From Syntrophomonadaceae bacterium (GTDB lineage: Bacteria; Bacillota; Dethiobacteria; DTU022), in contig SLBE01000007.1 of assembly GCA_007126465.1 (NCBI GenBank), forward strand, positions 1 to 5,866: DNA of 5,866 bases. Direction: 5' to 3'. A program made the position numbers and the translations under genes. The notes beneath the pieces are model-generated. The model was not told where the DNA came from and ran no database searches. It saw only the letters and a list, made by a program, of their open reading frames with translations. This document shows positions 1-5,830 of this stretch, piece after piece (position 1 is the first letter of the stretch; each line of letters opens with the position of its first letter).

Positions 1-183
1 CACATCGTTTTGCACACTGTCATCCCAGTTCTCCTGGATCATAACTGCTGCCGTCGCACCCTGCACGTAAACTGAGGCCAAGCCATTCTCAATACCGCTT
101 TCAGCTAAAATAGATTCAACCTGCCCGGTAATATCATAAAGTCCTTCCCGGTTTTCAGTCTTTACACTGAACGTTTTTTGCAA
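1..183 (-). CDS. yjbQ: YjbQ/UPF0047 family protein, N-terminal part (cut by window edge)
   Basis: Reading leftward from a TTG at 183-181 gives 61 uninterrupted codons to the window edge, beginning MQKTFSVKTENREGLYDITG. The DITGQVE stretch, followed by GATAAVMIQEN and DDSVQNDV (residues about 41-61), matches the conserved start of the YjbQ/UPF0047 family, where the equivalent block reads roughly HTTAAITINEN-DPDVxxD. Family members are small (about 130-140 residues) cytosolic beta-rich proteins, some annotated as secondary thiamine-phosphate synthase because they can complement thiE mutants; their true role is unsettled. The TTG start is supported by AAAGGA at 198-193 with a 9-base gap and by homology from the first residues. 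The nearby ATG at 193 is out of frame and soon hits a stop. A terminator at 298-326 separates it from the upstream gene, so it is probably transcribed on its own. The C-terminal half is outside the window. Confidence 0.85.
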   Translation of the reverse strand, partial: MQKTFSVKTENREGLYDITGQVESILAESGIENGLASVYVQGATAAVMIQENWDDSVQNDV

Positions 184-192
184 GATTCTTCA

Positions 193-198
193 TCCTTT
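193..198 (-). promoter_or_regulatory. Ribosome binding site supporting the TTG start of the YjbQ-family gene
   Basis: The minus strand reads AAAGGA nine bases before the TTG at 183. It matters because the start is non-ATG and the only nearby ATG (193-191) is in another frame. The assignment is a reading of the sequence, not an experimental start. Confidence 0.55.
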
Positions 199-204
199 CG
201 AAAA

Positions 205-294
205 ACCAGTGTAACTACTGCCTGCTTAATAAACTGAAACGATCAGCGAGCACAATTTCCTTAAGCAGACTGGGCAGCAACTGATAAAACTGGT
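205..294 (-). other. Nested inverted repeats in the leader region of the YjbQ-family gene
   Basis: Three complementary pairs are nested: ACCAGT 205-210 with ACTGGT 289-294, CTGC 218-221 with GCAG 274-277, and CTGCTTAA 222-229 with TTAAGCAG 261-268. Together they could fold into a long imperfect stem of about 18 pairs with a loop of about 31 bases, ending seven bases before the AAAGGA ribosome binding site on the minus strand. No T-run follows, so it does not look like a terminator, and it matches no riboswitch class I recognise. It could be a leader RNA structure or a protein-binding region. I found no convincing promoter between the upstream terminator and this structure, so whether it is transcribed with the gene is unknown. 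Confidence 0.35.
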
Positions 295-297
295 ATT

Positions 298-326
298 AAG
301 AAAGCCTCCCTTTTATGCAGGGAGGC
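298..326 (-). terminator. Intrinsic terminator after the Ser/Gly-rich protein gene
   Basis: On the minus strand GCCTCCC (326-320), a nine-base loop and GGGAGGC (310-304) form a perfect seven-pair GC-rich stem, followed by TTTCTT (303-298). It lies 27 bases past the stop codon at 354-356. On the plus strand the hairpin is followed by CCGGTTTCC, so termination is best in the leftward direction. The T-tract is short and interrupted. Confidence 0.75.
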
Positions 327-353
327 CCGGTTTCCATTATTAGAAGCTAAAGC

Positions 354-887
354 CTAAAACAAATCAAGCCAGGAAGGATATGAGACAATACTTATTCCGA
401 GCACAGCCTCTTTCGGCGGGCTTGCTTTTTCTTCGGCAGCAACTGTGCTGCTTTCACTGCTGCCTGACCCGGCACTGCTTCCCGAATCAGTTGAGACACT
501 TCCTTCTGTTGAACCGGAGCCACTATTTCCTTCTAGAGAACTGCCTGCGCTGCCTCCGGAAGGGCCGATATCCCAATCGTCAATACCCGAACCAGCGTTA
601 CTACCCGGACTCATATTATCCATCGTAAAAGACTCGGTAATTGAAGCCCTTCCTTCAACCTTCATATCTTCATATATATAAGCACCGGAAAAAGGACTGC
701 TTACATCTATATGGCGCTTAATGGTCCCACCGGAAGTTGAAGCACTCTGGTTAATACCCTGTTCTTCTGCATAAACTTTCATATTCAAGCTGCCTTCAAG
801 TATATTGGACCCGGCAGGTATAAGAACGCTGGCCATGAAAAATAAAACTGCCAGGGGTAAAACTACAAATACTCCTTTAGTGCCCAT
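354..887 (-). CDS. Hypothetical exported or membrane-anchored protein with Ser/Gly-rich tail
   Basis: I do not recognise this family. The chosen start (ATG 887-885) gives 177 residues. It is preferred over the ATG at 905 because GGGAGG lies ten bases before it, while nothing like a ribosome binding site precedes 905; the longer form would add six residues. The product starts MGTKG, then has a hydrophobic stretch at about residues 6-24 (VFVVLPLAVLFFMASVLI), consistent with a signal peptide or single membrane anchor. A VYAEE sequence near residue 40 could be a signal peptidase site but is far from the hydrophobic core. Residues about 54-90 are a mixed, possibly folded segment (IKRHIDVSSPFSGAYIYEDM and on). 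Residues about 93-147 are low-complexity Ser/Gly with scattered acids, typical of an extracellular linker. A short hydrophobic C-terminus (about 159-177, ending SWLDLF) follows. No LPXTG motif and no cysteine are present. The last segment could be a truncated domain. A terminator follows the gene. Confidence 0.65.
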   Translation of the reverse strand: MGTKGVFVVLPLAVLFFMASVLIPAGSNILEGSLNMKVYAEEQGINQSASTSGGTIKRHIDVSSPFSGAYIYEDMKVEGRASITESFTMDNMSPGSNAGSGIDDWDIGPSGGSAGSSLEGNSGSGSTEGSVSTDSGSSAGSGSSESSTVAAEEKASPPKEAVLGISIVSYPSWLDLF

Positions 888-1035
888 GCCCGTCAAGCCT
901 CCCATTAATGACTCGTAAGCTCTTGGTTAAAAATATATTCCTCTAAATTAATCTTACCTTCATTAATACATTAACACTAAACAAGGCTAATTACAATACC
1001 ATCGAACGACCCAAAAAGCTGCCAGGTAAGAACCT
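888..1035. other. Intergenic region upstream of the Ser/Gly-rich protein gene
   Basis: This AT-rich gap separates the deacetylase-fold gene from the next minus-strand gene and must hold any separate promoter for the latter. It contains repeated ATTAAT/CATTAA words around 948-975 but no promoter pair close enough to consensus to call. No clear terminator follows the deacetylase-fold stop at 1036: the minus strand has only a weak four-pair AGGT/ACCT stem (about 1024-1035) with a five-T run farther on. Confidence 0.4.
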
Positions 1036-1788
1036 TTAGCCCTCCAGGCCTTTCAAAAATGCTTCAATATTTTTAGCCAGGGCCTGGTGATTGTAGCCAC
1101 CTTCCAGCACGGCGAAGAGACGATTTTCACACTTGGCCCTGGCAAATGAATTAAGCAGGCTGCCGATTTCTTCATAGTCTGCTGCCGTTAGCATTCCGCC
1201 CCAATCATCAACCCCTCGATCAAATCCAGCTGAAACTGCAACCAGGTCGGCATCGAAACTCTTCAGATCTTCTTTCAAAATTTCCAGGTAGCGGCGGTTT
1301 GAACCCTCTCGGCTGTGCCAGAAGGTAACAGCTCTCTCGTTTTGAAAAATATTCGCCGTTCCATCGCCAAAGTGCAGATCGAAATCAACAATCAGGACAG
1401 AATTAATCAAGCCATGGTGCAGCAGGTGGCGAACAGCAACGGCAATATTGTTAAAATAACAAAATCCCCAGCAGGAATCGGATGAAGCATGGTGGCCGGG
1501 CGGGCGGCAGAGAGCAAAAGCGTGCTCTCCGCGGCAGGCGCTTTCAGCTGCTTCAATTGCCGACCCTGCCGCCAGCAGGGCCGTATGGCACAGTAAGCTG
1601 TCCTGCTCAATGCTGCTAAAGTGACCTTCAGTATGAACCCGCAGTACTTCTTCCCGGGTAGCCGGTCGCGGTTCTGTCAGCTGGTATTTACTCTTTAACA
1701 AGGCTAAAGCAGGATCGAGCCGCCCCGGTTCTGCTGCCGGATCATAGGCATAATGCTCCCGGAAATCAGGGTGGTAGTATATTTTCAT
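1036..1788 (-). CDS. Histone deacetylase-fold amidohydrolase (AcuC/HDAC family), compact
   Basis: The 250-residue product (start ATG 1788-1786) has the arginase/deacetylase fold signatures: a RPPGHHA motif with the paired catalytic histidines at 99-100, GFCYFNN at 108-114, DFDLHFGDG at 135-143, SAGFD at 186-190 and EGGYN near 229-233. By analogy with human HDAC8, the zinc ligands would be Asp137, His139 and Asp190, with Tyr232 as the transition-state tyrosine; all are present, so activity is expected. The family removes acetyl groups from protein lysines, polyamines or small acetylated compounds in the cytosol; the substrate cannot be told here. The RPPGHHA form resembles class II and bacterial acetylpolyamine-amidohydrolase-type members. 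It is shorter than AcuC (over 350 residues), mainly at the N-terminus and in loops. An upstream in-frame ATG at 1824 would add 12 residues, but GGGAGG eight bases before 1788 and the MKIYYHPDF start favour 1788. The transporter gene ends 91 bases upstream on the same strand, so co-transcription is possible. Confidence 0.88.
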   Translation of the reverse strand: MKIYYHPDFREHYAYDPAAEPGRLDPALALLKSKYQLTEPRPATREEVLRVHTEGHFSSIEQDSLLCHTALLAAGSAIEAAESACRGEHAFALCRPPGHHASSDSCWGFCYFNNIAVAVRHLLHHGLINSVLIVDFDLHFGDGTANIFQNERAVTFWHSREGSNRRYLEILKEDLKSFDADLVAVSAGFDRGVDDWGGMLTAADYEEIGSLLNSFARAKCENRLFAVLEGGYNHQALAKNIEAFLKGLEG

Positions 1789-1796
1789 AGCAAGAA

Positions 1797-1804
1797 CCTC
1801 CCTT
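1797..1804 (-). promoter_or_regulatory. Ribosome binding site deciding the deacetylase-fold start
   Basis: AAGGGAGG on the minus strand lies eight bases before the ATG at 1788. It favours that codon over the in-frame ATG at 1824, because with the longer form this site would fall inside the coding region. Confidence 0.75.
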
Positions 1805-1879
1805 AAATAAATTTTGATCAACAATAGATATCTGGCTCTTAAATTGAACTATAAAGATAAGCCGCTCAGTATTTTACTG

Positions 1880-2785
1880 CTAAACTGTCAACTTCCCCGC
1901 AGCCTTTGAACTGTCCCTGAATATAACAATCAAGCCTCCGGCAATAATCAGGGCCCCACCGATTAAAGACCCCGGGGTTATCCCCTCATATAAGAACAGG
2001 GCCGCCATTACAGTTGCACCCAGGGGCTCGGAATAGGTTAATATCCCGGCATGCTGGGCTTGAACCTTTCTCAGCCCCAGGTGAAAAAGGGTGGTCCCAA
2101 GGGTTTGCTGAAAGAGTCCTAAAAACATCAGTAATAATAACCCATTCCAGGTTGCACCCTCGGCAGAAAACAAAACAAACGGCAGGAATGCCAGGGTTAT
2201 ATAACCAGAAGATATAATATTTGATTTAGGACCAAGCATTGACAGGGGTACTCTTTTCAGGAATAAAGCCAGGAAACCATAAAGCATACCCCCCACCAGG
2301 GCTATAAAATCGCCTAACAAACTCAGCCCGACATTAAACAGTCCCCCGTAACCCATGATTGCCGCAGTTCCCAGGAGGGAAATTATTAAAGCCAGAATTG
2401 TCCTCAGCTCCAGCTTTTCCTTTAACATTAAAGGAGCGAAAAGAACTGTAAAGACAGGTGCTGTATAGATTAAAAATGCTGCATTGGCAACACTGGTAAA
2501 ATTGATAGCATAGGTGTAAGCCAGGTAAGAAAGTCCGGTTAGCGTCGCAGGAATTAGCAGTAATCTCCAGTGAACCAGAGCCGGTTTCATTGATGCCAGA
2601 CCATCTCTCACAGCTACAAATACTACCAGGCCGAACAGGCCAAATAAAAAGCGGTAAAAAAGAATATATTCCGGAGAGTAATCCAGCGCCCGCACAAAAA
2701 GCCCGTAGCTGCCCCAGATCAGCGCTGCCATAAAGATTTGCAGGTAACCAATTTTTTCCCTGAGTGCTGCTAAATATTCTGCCAT
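1880..2785 (-). CDS. EamA/DMT superfamily transporter, ten transmembrane segments
   Basis: The 301-residue protein is the usual length for the EamA (DUF6, RhaT-like) drug/metabolite transporter group and has two internally related halves of five helices. Hydrophobic segments fall at about 12-34, 38-59, 73-96, 100-121, 127-146, 154-176, 189-208, 213-238, 247-267 and 273-289. Family hallmarks are the TSVANAAFLIYTAPVFTVLF stretch before LKEKL (about 97-125) in the first half, and the EPLGATVMAALFLYEG stretch then SLIGGALIIAGG (about 253-284) in the second. It would sit in the cytoplasmic membrane and probably exports or imports a small metabolite by secondary transport; the substrate cannot be read from sequence. 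The ATG at 2785 has only a distant AAGGAG about 16 bases upstream, so initiation may be weak; no in-frame alternative start has a better site. It is divergent from cooF and shares the intergenic region with it. Confidence 0.9.
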   Translation of the reverse strand: MAEYLAALREKIGYLQIFMAALIWGSYGLFVRALDYSPEYILFYRFLFGLFGLVVFVAVRDGLASMKPALVHWRLLLIPATLTGLSYLAYTYAINFTSVANAAFLIYTAPVFTVLFAPLMLKEKLELRTILALIISLLGTAAIMGYGGLFNVGLSLLGDFIALVGGMLYGFLALFLKRVPLSMLGPKSNIISSGYITLAFLPFVLFSAEGATWNGLLLLMFLGLFQQTLGTTLFHLGLRKVQAQHAGILTYSEPLGATVMAALFLYEGITPGSLIGGALIIAGGLIVIFRDSSKAAGKLTV

Positions 2786-3053
2786 TATTAGTTTTCAGCT
2801 GCTCCTTCTCTTATAACTATATTCACAAGTAATATGCACTCTATAACTAAACAGTTTATGCAGCCATAATCCAATAGATTCTGCTGAAGAAAATTGAAAA
2901 GCGCACAGTTTCCTTCCGCAGCTATAGGAATAGAATATGGATGAGTTGATATAATTCATTCCCCATTTGTCTAAAGTATATTTTACTTTTTGCAACCAGG
3001 CAACCAGCATATGCACAACCTAACAGGAATTAAGAATTTTTACCCTTTTTAGC

Positions 3054-3082
3054 TTGACGCAGGTTTGAATATTTGGTATTTT
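3054..3082 (+). promoter_or_regulatory. Predicted sigma-70-type promoter for the cooF-cooS operon
   Basis: TTGACG at 3054-3059 matches the -35 consensus at five of six bases. A spacer of exactly 17 bases leads to TATTTT at 3077-3082 (four of six), preceded by TGG, which supplies the extended -10 TGn element. Transcription would start near 3089, giving a leader of about 120 bases before the cooF ATG. No experimental support; other promoters are possible. Confidence 0.55.
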
Positions 3083-3197
3083 CTAATTAAGCGAACAGCT
3101 ACTGATTTACCCTAACTAGATATGTTTAGATGCAGCTGCTATCCTCATCTCCAAAGCGAAACAGTCCAGGTTCGCCAAAGCAAGCTTTTACGATGAT

Positions 3198-3204
3198 AAG
3201 GAGG
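3198..3204 (+). promoter_or_regulatory. Ribosome binding site of cooF
   Basis: AAGGAGG ends seven bases before the ATG at 3212, a near-perfect Shine-Dalgarno sequence. An ATG at 3208 is closer but out of frame with the ferredoxin-like protein. Confidence 0.85.
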
Positions 3205-3211
3205 TAGATGC

Positions 3212-3829
3212 ATGAAAACTGTTTTTATTCAGCCGGAACGTTGTGTCGGTTGCAAGCAGTGTGAAATTGCCTGTGCTGTCGAGCACTCACAGAGTAAAAA
3301 CTTATACCAGGCAGTTTCCGAGAGTCCCAAACCCAGGCCGCGCATAAATGCCGGTCCCGGAATTTACTTTAATTCCTCATTTCCGAACAAATGCAGGCAC
3401 TGTAACCCGGCCCCCTGCCTGTCAGTCTGTCCTACTGCGGCTATCAGCCGCACCCCCGACCAGGAAATTGTTTTAATTGATGGCAGTAAGTGCATTAGCT
3501 GTGCCATGTGCGCCCTGGTCTGTCCATTTGATGTTATCCGCTATTATGAATCCGCAGATACCTTAAAAAACAGGGTTGTCGCCCTTAAATGTGATCACTG
3601 CATAGAAAGGCAAAAGGATAACCGTGAACCTGCCTGTGTTGAGGTATGCAAGGTTAACGCCCTCTTGTACGGTGAAATTAATGAGCTGATCAAAACTGCC
3701 GGCAGTGAATTATCCAGATCTGTTTCCGCAGCGGTAGCTGAACCGGCCGAACCGCCGGAGCAGCCGGAAACTTATAAATCCTGGAAGACCTGGGGCAAAG
3801 ATGCCGCCAGCCTCAATAAAAATCGTTAA
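3212..3829 (+). CDS. cooF: CooF-type four-cluster ferredoxin-like electron carrier
   Basis: This 205-residue cytosolic protein should carry electrons between carbon monoxide dehydrogenase and a downstream acceptor. All 16 cysteines fall in four groups: C11, C14, C17, C21; C61, C64, C69, C73; C94, C97, C100, C104; and C127, C130, C142, C146. This is the arrangement of CooF and related HycB/DmsB-type proteins, and predicts four [4Fe-4S] clusters, probably with ligands exchanged between groups as in that fold. The name CooF rests on family resemblance plus its position directly before cooS. Residues about 165-205 form a Pro/Glu/Ala- and Lys-rich tail without cysteine (AEPAEPPEQPET near 176-187), probably flexible and possibly a partner contact. 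The gene has a strong ribosome binding site and a predicted promoter upstream. It ends 69 bases before the preferred cooS start, so the two are almost certainly co-transcribed. Confidence 0.93.
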   Translation: MKTVFIQPERCVGCKQCEIACAVEHSQSKNLYQAVSESPKPRPRINAGPGIYFNSSFPNKCRHCNPAPCLSVCPTAAISRTPDQEIVLIDGSKCISCAMCALVCPFDVIRYYESADTLKNRVVALKCDHCIERQKDNREPACVEVCKVNALLYGEINELIKTAGSELSRSVSAAVAEPAEPPEQPETYKSWKTWGKDAASLNKNR

Positions 3830-3850
3830 TTAAGGAAATTCATGAAAAAC

Positions 3851-3877
3851 ACCGGTTACTACCGGTTAAGATTAACC
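3851..3877 (+). other. Overlapping palindromes in the cooF-cooS gap
   Basis: ACCGGT at 3851-3856 and 3861-3866 are each self-complementary and together can form a six-pair hairpin with a TACT loop. The second copy overlaps another inverted repeat, GGTTAA-GA-TTAACC at 3864-3877. The two structures share bases 3864-3866 and so would compete. No T-run follows, so this is not an intrinsic terminator. It could set relative cooF/cooS expression through RNA stability or processing, or be a protein-binding site; neither is shown. Confidence 0.45.
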
Positions 3878-3885
3878 CCATTGTT

Positions 3886-3892
3886 AAGGAGG
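3886..3892 (+). promoter_or_regulatory. Ribosome binding site deciding the cooS start
   Basis: AAGGAGG lies six bases before the ATG at 3899. It supports starting CooS there, not at the in-frame ATG at 3842, which has a weaker AAGGAA only four bases upstream. Confidence 0.85.
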
Positions 3893-3898
3893 ATTACA

Positions 3899-5818
3899 AT
3901 GACAGGACATTTTAAGGATAAAGAATTAAGCGCTGCTCATGATGCCCGGAAAATGATTCGCCTTGCTGCGGAAGAGCAGATCGAAACAGTATGGGATCGC
4001 CTGCAGAAGCAGGAACCGCAATGCGGATACTGTTCCCTTGGCCTGAGCTGCCGTAACTGCTCCATGGGGCCCTGCCGGATCGATCCTTTTGGTGACGGGC
4101 CGCAAAAAGGGGTTTGCGGGGCAAATGCTGATGTGATCGTGGCCCGCAACCTGGCCCGAACCATCGCAGCCGGAGCTTCTGCTCACTCCGATCACGGGCG
4201 CGATATTTTAGAAGCCCTCTATCATGTTGGATCCGGTGACACTGATGCTTACCAGGTCAATGACGAGCTAAAACTTAAACAGGTAGCAGAAGAATTCGGT
4301 ATCGATACCAACAATAAAGAGAGCAAGGATATCGCCAGGGACCTGGCCTGGGAAATGATGGAAGACTTTGGAACCCGAAAAAATGAACTCACCTTTTTGA
4401 GCCGTGTTCCGCAACCCCGCCGGGAACTCTGGAAAAAGCTGAATATTACCCCGCGCGGTATTGACAGGGAAAATGTCGAAGTGCTGCACCGCACCCACAT
4501 GGGGGTTGATAACGACTATGTCAACATTCTTTTGCACAGCCTGCGCACCAGCCTTTCAGACGGTTGGGGCGGTTCAATGATCGCTACCGAAGTTTCCGAT
4601 ATCCTTTTCGGCACCCCCGTTCCGAATACTTCAAAAGCAAACCTCGGCGTTCTAAAAGCAGACATGGTCAACCTGGCCCTGCACGGCCACAACCCGATGC
4701 TGTCCGACGTTATCGTGCGGGCAGCTGAGGACCCCGAGCTGAAAAAAATGGCCGAAGAAAAAGGTGCTAAGGGTATAAATTTGGTCGGGCTGTGCTGCAC
4801 CGGCAACGAACTGCAGATGCGTCGCGGCATCCCCATGGCCGGAAATCACCTGATCCAGGAACTGGTTATTATGACCGGCGCCCTTGATGCCATGGTGGTG
4901 GATTACCAGTGCATCATGCCGTCTGTTGTTGAGGTTGCCGGCTGTTACCATACGGAAGTAATCTCAACCTTCGATAAGGCCAAGTTTACCGGGGCAAGAC
5001 ACATCCCCTTTGACCCGGAGCGCGGCCTTGAAATCGGTAAAGAAATCGTAAAGGCGGCAATTGATAAATACAGCGACAGGGTGCCCGAAAGGGTTCGCAT
5101 CTCTGATCTGCCGGTAGAAATGATGGCCGGTTTTTCAGTTGAATCAATTGTCAAGGCCCTGGGGGGCAGCCCGGAACCGCTGGTCGATGCTATCAAGGCC
5201 GGCAACATTCGCGGCGCCGCAGCAGTTGTCGGCTGTAATAACCCGAAAATTAAACATGACTACGGTCACACTACCCTGACCCGCCGTCTGATTGAAAATG
5301 ATATTTTAGTGGTAGTTACCGGCTGCAGCGCGGTTGCTAATGGCAAGGCCGGCCTGATGATGCCGGCGGCAGCCGAGCTGGCGGGAGACGGCCTTAAAGA
5401 AATCTGTGGGGCCCTGGGTATACCGCCTGTCCTGCACATGGGCTCATGCGTTGACAATACGCGGATCCTGGTTCTAGCAGCTGCCCTGGCCAATTTCCTC
5501 GGCACCGATATCGACAAACTGCCCCTGGCCGGAGCCGCACCGGAATGGTATTCAGAAAAAGCAGTTTCTATCGGGGCTTATGTCGTCGCCTCCGGAATTT
5601 ACACAGTCCTGGGTGTGCAACCTCCCATATTTGGCAGCCAGAAAGTAGTTGAGCTGCTGGCCAATGGATTAAACGATGTTGTCGGCGCTGCCTTTGCCGT
5701 TGAGCCGGACCCTGAGAAGTCATCCGTGCTAATCCGCCGGCATATTGAAAAGAAACGCCAGGAGCTTGGGCTTCCGGCTATTGACCCGGGAAGTATAGAA
5801 ATGCCGCAGGATGATTAA
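3899..5818 (+). CDS. cooS: Anaerobic Ni-Fe carbon monoxide dehydrogenase catalytic subunit CooS
   Basis: This homodimeric cytosolic enzyme interconverts CO plus water and CO2 plus two electrons and protons. The 639-residue product is the usual CooS length. Residue numbers here count from ATG 3899. B-cluster cysteines are C51, C54, C59 and C73. C-cluster ligands aligned to the Carboxydothermus CODH-II set are H264 (HGHNP), C300 (GLCCTGNE), C338 (QCIMP), C446 (VGCNN), C476 (TGCSA) and C517 (GSCVD). The active-site lysine is K554 (SEKA), and HSDHGRD carries His96 and His99. All are present, so activity is expected. The D-cluster motif is unusual: C42-X2-C45, with Ser50 where CODH-II has its second D-cluster cysteine. 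Compared with CODH-II as I recall it, about nine residues are missing before the GSCVD motif. A longer form from ATG 3842 would add 19 basic residues, but the ribosome binding site and family length favour 3899. It follows cooF and precedes a probable oxidoreductase gene, suggesting CO oxidation coupled to pyridine nucleotide reduction. Confidence 0.97.
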   Translation: MTGHFKDKELSAAHDARKMIRLAAEEQIETVWDRLQKQEPQCGYCSLGLSCRNCSMGPCRIDPFGDGPQKGVCGANADVIVARNLARTIAAGASAHSDHGRDILEALYHVGSGDTDAYQVNDELKLKQVAEEFGIDTNNKESKDIARDLAWEMMEDFGTRKNELTFLSRVPQPRRELWKKLNITPRGIDRENVEVLHRTHMGVDNDYVNILLHSLRTSLSDGWGGSMIATEVSDILFGTPVPNTSKANLGVLKADMVNLALHGHNPMLSDVIVRAAEDPELKKMAEEKGAKGINLVGLCCTGNELQMRRGIPMAGNHLIQELVIMTGALDAMVVDYQCIMPSVVEVAGCYHTEVISTFDKAKFTGARHIPFDPERGLEIGKEIVKAAIDKYSDRVPERVRISDLPVEMMAGFSVESIVKALGGSPEPLVDAIKAGNIRGAAAVVGCNNPKIKHDYGHTTLTRRLIENDILVVVTGCSAVANGKAGLMMPAAAELAGDGLKEICGALGIPPVLHMGSCVDNTRILVLAAALANFLGTDIDKLPLAGAAPEWYSEKAVSIGAYVVASGIYTVLGVQPPIFGSQKVVELLANGLNDVVGAAFAVEPDPEKSSVLIRRHIEKKRQELGLPAIDPGSIEMPQDD

Positions 5819-5830
5819 TTTCAAGGGCGA

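Larger units (their letters stand above)
2786..3211. other. Divergent intergenic region between transporter and cooF
   Basis: This 426-bp AT-rich stretch separates leftward and rightward genes and should hold promoters for both. The rightward one is listed separately. No convincing leftward promoter was found. Small inverted repeats are visible: TTATG-CAGC-CATAA at 2856-2869, GGAATAGAAT 2927-2936 against ATTCATTCC 2954-2962 (one bulged base, 17-base loop), AAAGTA-TATTT-TACTTT at 2973-2989, and GCGAA 3156-3160 against TTCGC 3171-3175. None matches a riboswitch or a known CO-responsive operator that I recognise. A 73-codon leftward frame here (2795-3016) is judged non-coding. Confidence 0.5.

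Noticed and set aside
380..681. Two overlapping rightward open frames opposite the Ser/Gly-rich gene
   Set aside because: Their Pro/Leu/Ser-rich products are what the Ser/Gly codon repeats of the minus-strand gene produce on the opposite strand, and neither has a ribosome binding site. The minus-strand gene has a signal-like N-terminus and a terminator.
1867..1879. CAGTA-TTT-TACTG palindrome just after the transporter stop, considered as a terminator
   Set aside because: The stem is only five pairs with low GC content and no T-run follows on the minus strand, so termination is unlikely; co-transcription with the next gene remains possible.
2014..2217. Rightward 67-codon frame opposite the transporter gene
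   Set aside because: It is antisense to conserved transmembrane coding sequence and has no recognisable product.
2795..3016. Leftward open frame of 73 codons starting at GTG
   Set aside because: It has no good ribosome binding site, an irregular composition rich in Ser, Tyr, Cys and Lys, no recognisable domain, and fills the region where divergent promoters are expected.
3060..3211. CooA/CRP-type operator upstream of cooF
   Set aside because: I looked for paired TGTCA...CGACA or TGTGA...TCACA half-sites near the promoter and found none at suitable spacing, so no CO-sensor site is claimed.
3912..5517. Several leftward open frames opposite cooS
   Set aside because: They lie wholly within the conserved cooS gene, overlap each other in different frames and show no family features. 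They are antisense shadows of a GC-richer coding sequence.
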